NCBI GenBank assembly: GCA_964244885.1
Contig: CAXTKD010000021.1
Span: 1-20,719 of the forward strand
Length of the DNA: 20,719 nucleotides
From: CAXTKD01 sp964244885
GTDB taxonomy: Bacteria; Pseudomonadota; Alphaproteobacteria; Sphingomonadales; Sphingomonadaceae
Direction: 5' to 3'
Shown one piece after another: positions 15,237 through 20,719 of the stretch (the stretch's first letter is position 1; each line of letters starts with the position of its first letter). Position numbers and translations under genes: made by a program. The notes beneath the pieces are model-generated. The model was not told the DNA's origin. It ran no database searches and saw only the letters and a program-made list of their open reading frames with translations.

Positions 15237-16690
15237 TGCGCGGCCGGAGCCTGATCGCGCTGGCGCTGCTCTCGGGCTGCAGCCTTGAGCCGCACTATAT
15301 CCGCCCGGCCGCCCCGGTGCCGCCGGCGCTTCCCTCGGGCGGCGCGGCGACCGCGGGCGCGACGCTGTCGCGCGCCGACATCTTCCGCGATCCCGCGCTG
15401 CGATCGATCATAGCGCAAGCGCTCGCCAACAGCCGCGACCTGCGAATCGCGCTCGCCAACCTGGAATCGGCGCGCGCGCAATACCGCATCCAGCGCGCCG
15501 GGCAGCTTCCCGAGATCGGCGTCGACGCGGGCGTCACGCGCTCGCGCAGCAGCGACACATCGGGCGTGTCGACCGGCACTGGCACCGGCACCGGCACTGG
15601 CGGCACCGGAACCGTCGTTCCCACCGGCAGCCGCAACCGCACGATCTACACCGCCGGAATCGGCCTCGCCTCGTTCGAACTCGACTTGTTCGGCCGGCTT
15701 CACAGCCTGTCGCGAGCCGCCTTCGACGAGTATCTCGCGACCGCCGCCGGGGCGCGGGCGGCGCGGCTGTCGCTGGTTGGCGGCGTCGCCAACGCTTATT
15801 ACCAGCTGGCGGCCGATCGCAGCGCGCTCGCCGTCGCGGCGCGGACCGCCGCGAGCGCCGAACGTTCGGTCAAGCTCACCGACCAGCGCCGTGCCGGCGG
15901 CGTCGCGCCGCGAAGCGACGTCGACCAGGCGCGGACGGTGCTGGAGACCGCGCGCGCCGACCTCGCCAATTACACGACGCTGGTGGCGCAGGACCGCAAC
16001 GCGCTGGAGCTGCTGGTCGGCGCGCCGGTCGCCGATTCGATGCTGCCGGCGTCGATCGAGGCGGTCGATGGCCTGCTCGGCGATGCGCCCGCCGGCCTCG
16101 ACTCGGCGGTGCTGCTGCGCCGGCCCGATGTCGTCCAGGCCGAGCTTCAGCTGAAGGCCGCCTACGCCCGCATCGGCGCGGCGCGCGCGGCCTTCTTCCC
16201 GACGATCAGCCTGACCGGCACGCTCGGTTTCGCCAGCACCGCGCTGTCGTCGCTGTTCACCGGCGGCGCGTTCCAGTGGAGCGCGGGCCCCGGCCTCTCG
16301 CTTCCGATCTTCGACCGCGGCCGGCGGAGCGGCGATCTCGCCTACGCCCGCGCGCAGCAGACGCTGACGCTCGCGCAGTACGAACGCGCCATCCAGACCG
16401 CCTTCCGCGAGACCGCCGACGCGCTGGCGCGCCGCGCCACCATCGACGAGCAGGTTCGGGCGGTGCAGGCCAACGAAGCTGCGGCGGCCGATAACTTCCG
16501 CCTGTCCGACGCGCGCTACCGCGAGGGCATCGACAATTTCCTCGTCAGCCTCGACGCACAGCGCACGCTCTACGCCGCGCAACAGCGCCTCGCCGCCGCG
16601 CGGCTGACCCGCGCCGCTGCCCGCGTCGCGCTCTATCAGGCGCTCGGCGGCGACGAGCTGACCGGGCCAGATATCTCCGCCTTGCCTTGA
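15236..16690 (+). CDS. Outer-membrane efflux channel lipoprotein (OprM/NodT family)
   Basis: A 484-residue TolC-like channel completing the tripartite pump. It has a short lipoprotein signal with lipobox LSGC (Cys15) and a GGAGG ribosome-binding site 7 nt before the ATG. The family hallmark FELDLFGRL is at 147-155, and two structurally repeated halves follow, rich in alanine and heptad-like helices (for example AELQLKAAYARIGAARAAFFP in the second half). The C-terminal half ends with YREGIDNFLVSLDAQRTLY-type sequence. A Thr-Gly repeat starting at residue 113 occupies the position expected for the first surface loop of the beta-barrel. It is coupled to the pump gene by a one-base stop/start overlap. 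The next gene, astD, begins 26 nt later with its own strong ribosome-binding site. Confidence 0.95.
   Translation: MRGRSLIALALLSGCSLEPHYIRPAAPVPPALPSGGAATAGATLSRADIFRDPALRSIIAQALANSRDLRIALANLESARAQYRIQRAGQLPEIGVDAGVTRSRSSDTSGVSTGTGTGTGTGGTGTVVPTGSRNRTIYTAGIGLASFELDLFGRLHSLSRAAFDEYLATAAGARAARLSLVGGVANAYYQLAADRSALAVAARTAASAERSVKLTDQRRAGGVAPRSDVDQARTVLETARADLANYTTLVAQDRNALELLVGAPVADSMLPASIEAVDGLLGDAPAGLDSAVLLRRPDVVQAELQLKAAYARIGAARAAFFPTISLTGTLGFASTALSSLFTGGAFQWSAGPGLSLPIFDRGRRSGDLAYARAQQTLTLAQYERAIQTAFRETADALARRATIDEQVRAVQANEAAAADNFRLSDARYREGIDNFLVSLDAQRTLYAAQQRLAAARLTRAAARVALYQALGGDELTGPDISALP
15572..15613 (+). repeat. Hexamer tandem repeat (ACYGGC) encoding Thr-Gly
   Basis: Five ACCGGC/ACTGGC hexamers in tandem (15572-15601) are followed by GGC, ACCGGA and ACC, encoding a run of alternating Thr-Gly from residue 113 of the outer-membrane channel. 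Unit length is a multiple of three, so slippage would change loop length without breaking the frame. By family topology this is an extracellular loop. Confidence 0.75.
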
Positions 16691-16703
16691 AGCCCGCGCG
16701 GTT

Positions 16704-16711
16704 GGAGAAGG
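16704..16711 (+). promoter_or_regulatory. Ribosome-binding site deciding the astD start
   Basis: GGAGAAGG ends 5 nt before ATG 16717. It favours this start over the in-frame TTG at 16687, which overlaps the channel gene's stop. Starting at 16717 also gives the N-terminus seen in AstD proteins (short lead, then hxIDGxW). Confidence 0.7.
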
Positions 16712-16716
16712 CCGCC

Positions 16717-18186
16717 ATGAGCACGCTTCATATCGACGGCGCGTGGCGCGGCGGCGCCGGCCCGGCCTTCGCATCGACCGACCCCGCGACCGGCGACACC
16801 GTCTGGCAAGGCGCTTCCGCCAGCGCCGCCGATTGCGAGGCGGCAATCGCCGCCGCGCGTAGAGCCTTTGTCTTCTGGTCGATCACCCCGCTTGAAGACC
16901 GCATCGCCGCCGTCCGCCGCTTCAAGGCGCGCCTTGAAGCGAGCGCCGACAGCTTCGCCCGCGACATCTCGCGCGAAACCGGCAAGCCGCTGTGGGAAAC
17001 CCGGGCCGAGCTTGGCTCGATGATCGCCAAGGTCGACATCTCGATCGCCGCGCAGGCCGAGCGCGCCGGCCGGCGCGAGAGCGCCGCCGCCTTCGGCCGC
17101 GCCGTGCTCCGCCACCGCCCGCACGGCGTCATGGCGGTGCTCGGGCCGTACAATTTCCCCGGCCACCTGCCGAACGGCCACATCGTCCCGGCGCTTCTCG
17201 CCGGCGACACGGTGGTGTTCAAGCCGTCCGAGGAAACCCCGCTCGCCGGCGAGCATATGGCGCGCGCCTGGGCCGAGGCGGACCTGCCGCCCGGCGTGTT
17301 CAACCTGATCCAGGGCGGGCGCGACAGCGGCGCGGCGCTGCTCGCCGGCGACATCGACGGCCTGCTGTTCACCGGCTCGGCAGCCGCCGGCGCGCACTTC
17401 CGCCGCGCCTTCGTCGACCGGCCGGAGGTCATCCTGGCGCTCGAACTCGGCGGCAACAATCCGCTGATCGCCTGGGACGGCGACGCGCAAGCCATCGCCT
17501 CGATCGTCGTCCAGTCGGCGTTCATCACCACCGGCCAGCGCTGCTCCTGCGCGCGCCGGCTGATCGTGCCGGAAGGCTCGGCGGGCGATGCGATCGTCGC
17601 CGCGGTCGATGCGCTTGCGGCGCGCCTGACGATCGGCGCGTGGAACGACAGCGCCGAGCCGTTCATGGGTCCGCTCGTCTCCGCTGCCGCCGCCGAGCGC
17701 GCACGCGAGCAGGTGAGGGGCCTCGAAGCCAGGGGTGCCCGCGTCATCCGCGCCTTCGGCATGCTCGACGACCGCTCGTCGGCCTTCGTCACCCCCGCCA
17801 TCCTCGACGTCACCGGCCTCGAGGTGCCGGACGAGGAGATCTTTGCGCCCGTCCTTCAGGTCCGCCGCGTCGCCGATTTCGACTCTGCCGTCACCGCCGC
17901 AAACTTCACCAAGTTCGGCCTCTCCGCCGGCCTGATCACCGGCGACGATGTGCTCTGGGCGCGCTACGTCGACCGCGCCCGCGCCGGCGTCCTCAACCGC
18001 AACCGGCCGACCACCGGCGCGGCGGGCGCCATGCCGTTCGGCGGCCTCGGCGCCTCGGGCAACCACCGCCCCAGCGCCTATTACGCCGCCGACTATTGCG
18101 CCTATCCGGTCGCGAGCTTCGAAGCCGATTCGGTGCTCGACCAGACGGGCGACATCCGGGGCCTTCGCCACATCGTCTCACCTTAA
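16717..18186 (+). CDS. astD: N-succinylglutamate 5-semialdehyde dehydrogenase
   Basis: A 489-residue NAD-dependent aldehyde dehydrogenase, close in length and sequence to E. coli AstD (492). It oxidises succinylglutamate semialdehyde to succinylglutamate, step 4 of the arginine succinyltransferase pathway. AstD-specific blocks include RPHGVMAVLGPYNFPGHLPN, NGHIVPALLAGDTVVFKPSE and GASGNHRPSAYYAADYCAYP. Catalytic residues are Cys276 (TTGQRCSCARR), Glu243 (LALELGGNN) and Asn146 (GPYNFPG). No astA, astB, astC or astE gene is in the window, so it is either separated from its pathway or has another substrate. It follows the efflux channel gene and precedes the rut operon across a strong inverted repeat that starts at the base after its stop codon. 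Confidence 0.93.
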   Translation: MSTLHIDGAWRGGAGPAFASTDPATGDTVWQGASASAADCEAAIAAARRAFVFWSITPLEDRIAAVRRFKARLEASADSFARDISRETGKPLWETRAELGSMIAKVDISIAAQAERAGRRESAAAFGRAVLRHRPHGVMAVLGPYNFPGHLPNGHIVPALLAGDTVVFKPSEETPLAGEHMARAWAEADLPPGVFNLIQGGRDSGAALLAGDIDGLLFTGSAAAGAHFRRAFVDRPEVILALELGGNNPLIAWDGDAQAIASIVVQSAFITTGQRCSCARRLIVPEGSAGDAIVAAVDALAARLTIGAWNDSAEPFMGPLVSAAAAERAREQVRGLEARGARVIRAFGMLDDRSSAFVTPAILDVTGLEVPDEEIFAPVLQVRRVADFDSAVTAANFTKFGLSAGLITGDDVLWARYVDRARAGVLNRNRPTTGAAGAMPFGGLGASGNHRPSAYYAADYCAYPVASFEADSVLDQTGDIRGLRHIVSP

Positions 18187-18269
18187 CAAAGCCGCTCATC
18201 CCGAGCGACGTCGAGGGACGCACGGCCCCTCAATGCGTCCCTCGACTTCGCTCGGGATGAGCGGCTTTG
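18187..18269. repeat. Inverted repeat D abutting the astD stop codon
   Basis: Arms 18187-18222 and 18234-18269 match at 35 of 36 positions around an 11-nt loop; the one mismatch is GCGACGTC versus GCGAAGTC. Each arm also folds alone: TCCC/GGGA around a 12-nt loop of the form GAGC-GACG-TCGA (18199-18218, and its mirror 18238-18257). This has the same hairpin plan as the repeat at 3532-3614. It begins on the base after the astD stop and lies 47 nt upstream of the rutB ribosome-binding site, so it could separate the two transcription units. Confidence 0.85.
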
Positions 18270-18315
18270 GTGATGCAATTCGATCGGGGATTGCTCTACT
18301 GTCCGGGTAGGAAGC

Positions 18316-18320
18316 GGAGG
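18316..18320 (+). promoter_or_regulatory. Ribosome-binding site supporting a TTG start for rutB
   Basis: GGAGG (within AAGCGGAGG) ends 5 nt before TTG 18326. No in-frame ATG or GTG lies near enough to serve, so the unusual TTG start is well supported. Confidence 0.7.
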
Positions 18321-18325
18321 CCATC

Positions 18326-19060
<735 letters not shown>

Positions 19061-19062
19061 CC

Positions 19063-19446
19063 ATGCCCTTCGAAGCCATCAACCCGCCGCAGTTCCCGAC
19101 TCCGATCGCGCCCTATTCGGCGGGCGCGAAGGCGGGAGACACCGTCTACGTCTCGGGCGTCCTGGCGCTCGGGGAGGGCGGCGCCGTCCTCCACGTCGGC
19201 GACGCGGCGGCGCAGACCCGGCATGTGCTGGAGGTCATCAAGACGACGCTGGAGGCCGCCGGCGCGACGCTGGCGGACGTCGCGATGAATCACATCTTCC
19301 TGAAGGACCTCGCCGACTACGCCGCCTTCAACGCGGTCTACGCCGAGTATTTTCAGGGCGCCAAGCCCGCGCGCTACTGCATCAGGTGCGATCTGGTGAA
19401 GCCCGATTGCCTCGTCGAGATCGCGAGCGTCGCGCACATTGGCTGA
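19063..19446 (+). CDS. rutC: 3-aminoacrylate deaminase RutC (RidA family)
   Basis: A 127-residue RidA/YjgF-fold protein, the same size as E. coli RutC (128). It converts 3-aminoacrylate from the RutB step to malonic semialdehyde and ammonia. The C-terminal part, with KPARYCIRCDLVKPDCLVEI, aligns closely to RutC and keeps the RidA active-site Arg104 and Glu119. The mid region AQTRHVLEVIKTTLEAAGAT is also RutC-like. AGGAAGG within the end of rutB serves as ribosome-binding site and the start follows the rutB stop by 2 nt. Its last 8 nt overlap the start of rutD. Confidence 0.95.
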   Translation: MPFEAINPPQFPTPIAPYSAGAKAGDTVYVSGVLALGEGGAVLHVGDAAAQTRHVLEVIKTTLEAAGATLADVAMNHIFLKDLADYAAFNAVYAEYFQGAKPARYCIRCDLVKPDCLVEIASVAHIG

Positions 19447-20257
19447 GGCGGCGGGCCTCTATTACGAAGATCACGGGCATGGCGACGGCCCCCCGCTCAT
19501 CCTGTCGGCGGGCCTTGGCGGGTCGGCGGATTATTGGCGGCCCAACCTCAGGGCGCTGACCGAAGGCTATCGCGGCCCGAACCGCGTCATCCTCTACGAT
19601 CATCGCGGTACGGGGCGCAGCGACCGGGCGCTGCCCGAGACCGTGACGGTCGAGGACATGGGCCGCGACATCCTCGGCCTGATGGACGCACTCGGCATCC
19701 CGAAGGCGACGATCGTGGGTCACGCGGCGGGCGGCGTCGCAGCTCTGGCGCTGGCGCTTGAGGCGCCGGAGCGGGTCGAGCGGCTGATCGTGGTCAACGG
19801 GTGGGCGAAGGCCGACCCGCACTTCCTCAATTGCTTCGCGATCCGCCGCGCGATGCTGCACGGTGCGGGGCCGGAGGCCTATGTTCGCGCGCAGCCGATC
19901 TTCCTTTATCCGGGGAGCTGGTTCCACGGGCGCACCCAGGCGCAGGACGATGCCGACGCCGAGGCCGCGCTGGCGCACTTCCCGGGTGTCGAGACGGTCG
20001 AAAAGCGGATCGCCGCGCTTGCCGCCTTCGACATCGCAGAGCGCCTCGGTGAGATCGACACGCCCGTGCTCGCCATTGCCGCCTACGACGACCTGCTGGT
20101 GCCTTGGGCCGCGACCAGGCGGCTTGTCCAAGGCCTGCCCCACGCCGCGCACGCCTTCATGCCCTATGGCGCGCACGCGCTGAACGTCACCGATCCCGAC
20201 CGCTTCCACGAAATCGTTCTTCTATGGCTCGCCGGCGAGCCGATCACCGAGGAGTAG
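19439..20257 (+). CDS. rutD: RutD alpha/beta-hydrolase-fold protein
   Basis: A 272-residue alpha/beta-hydrolase homologue that in E. coli aids the 3-aminoacrylate step of uracil breakdown. RutD-like blocks are LSAGLGGSADYWRPNL, LYDHRGTGRSD, VVNGWAKADPHFLNCF, QPIFLYPGSWF and MPYGAHALNVTDP. The nucleophile elbow reads GHAAG, so the usual Ser is Ala96; E. coli RutD has GHALG, so this absence is a family trait rather than damage. His246 and Asp217/Asp218 occupy the other triad positions. The start is TTG 19439, overlapping the rutC stop by 8 nt with a weak ribosome-binding site; no better in-frame start exists before the conserved fold. rutA begins 4 nt after its stop. Confidence 0.92.
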   Translation: MAEAAGLYYEDHGHGDGPPLILSAGLGGSADYWRPNLRALTEGYRGPNRVILYDHRGTGRSDRALPETVTVEDMGRDILGLMDALGIPKATIVGHAAGGVAALALALEAPERVERLIVVNGWAKADPHFLNCFAIRRAMLHGAGPEAYVRAQPIFLYPGSWFHGRTQAQDDADAEAALAHFPGVETVEKRIAALAAFDIAERLGEIDTPVLAIAAYDDLLVPWAATRRLVQGLPHAAHAFMPYGAHALNVTDPDRFHEIVLLWLAGEPITEE

Positions 20258-20261
20258 GCGT

Positions 20262-20719
<458 letters not shown>

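Noticed and set aside
18275..18294. GCAAT/ATTGC inverted repeat upstream of rutB as a RutR operator
   Set aside because: The arms are only 5 nt with a 10-nt gap and do not match the RutR-type TTGACCA..TGGTCAA pattern as I recall it. Such short matches are expected by chance.

Overview
The window looks like chromosomal DNA from a GC-rich alphaproteobacterium, most likely a sphingomonad (Sphingomonas or a relative). The reasons are the uniformly high GC, the TonB-receptor and exopeptidase content, and four paired-hairpin repeats whose cores (for example the CTTCGACAAGCTCAGGACGA type) I associate with sphingomonad genomes. No rRNA, tRNA, CRISPR, integrase or transposase gene is visible.

Left part (1-7486). 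A 5'-truncated TonB-dependent receptor is followed by a secreted S10 serine carboxypeptidase. Next comes a translationally coupled pair: an ATP-grasp ligase and an LLM-class flavin monooxygenase. Converging on the pair from the minus strand is a Tat-exported DUF885 metallopeptidase-like protein. Uptake receptor plus two exported peptidases suggests peptide scavenging. The ATP-grasp/LLM pair has no function I can name and is one of the better candidates for new biology here.

Middle, minus strand (7550-10651). Reading in the direction of transcription: nucleoside hydrolase, ribokinase, a 2-oxoglutarate/Fe(II) oxygenase of the isopenicillin-N-synthase-like family, a tiny XRE regulator, then the DUF885 gene. 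The first three overlap by 4 nt each (GTGA and ATGA). The first two steps split a nucleoside and phosphorylate the ribose, so the oxygenase is plausibly a nucleobase hydroxylase. Its gene also carries a palindromic repeat inserted in frame.

Middle, plus strand (10918-16690). A complete tripartite RND efflux operon (lipoprotein adaptor, HAE1-type pump, OprM-like lipoprotein channel) diverges from the nucleoside operon. They share a 266-bp intergenic region that holds a 20-bp perfect palindrome, a T-rich tract and a competing hairpin. No dedicated regulator gene sits beside it.

Right part (16717-20719). A lone astD (succinylglutamate semialdehyde dehydrogenase) ends directly at a near-perfect 36-bp inverted repeat. 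After this comes the Rut pyrimidine-degradation operon in the order rutB-rutC-rutD-rutA, different from the enterobacterial rutABCDEFG order, with rutA cut by the window edge. Together with the nucleoside operon, the window could take a pyrimidine nucleoside to ribose phosphate plus base, and a uracil-type base on to 3-carbon products.

Every gene-free stretch is under 300 bp. The four longest are 3521-3627, 7766-7848, 10652-10917 and 18187-18325; all but 7766-7848 carry the structured elements listed. 7766-7848 shows only the XRE gene's ribosome-binding site and a short hairpin (GGCGT/ACGCC, about 7779-7794).
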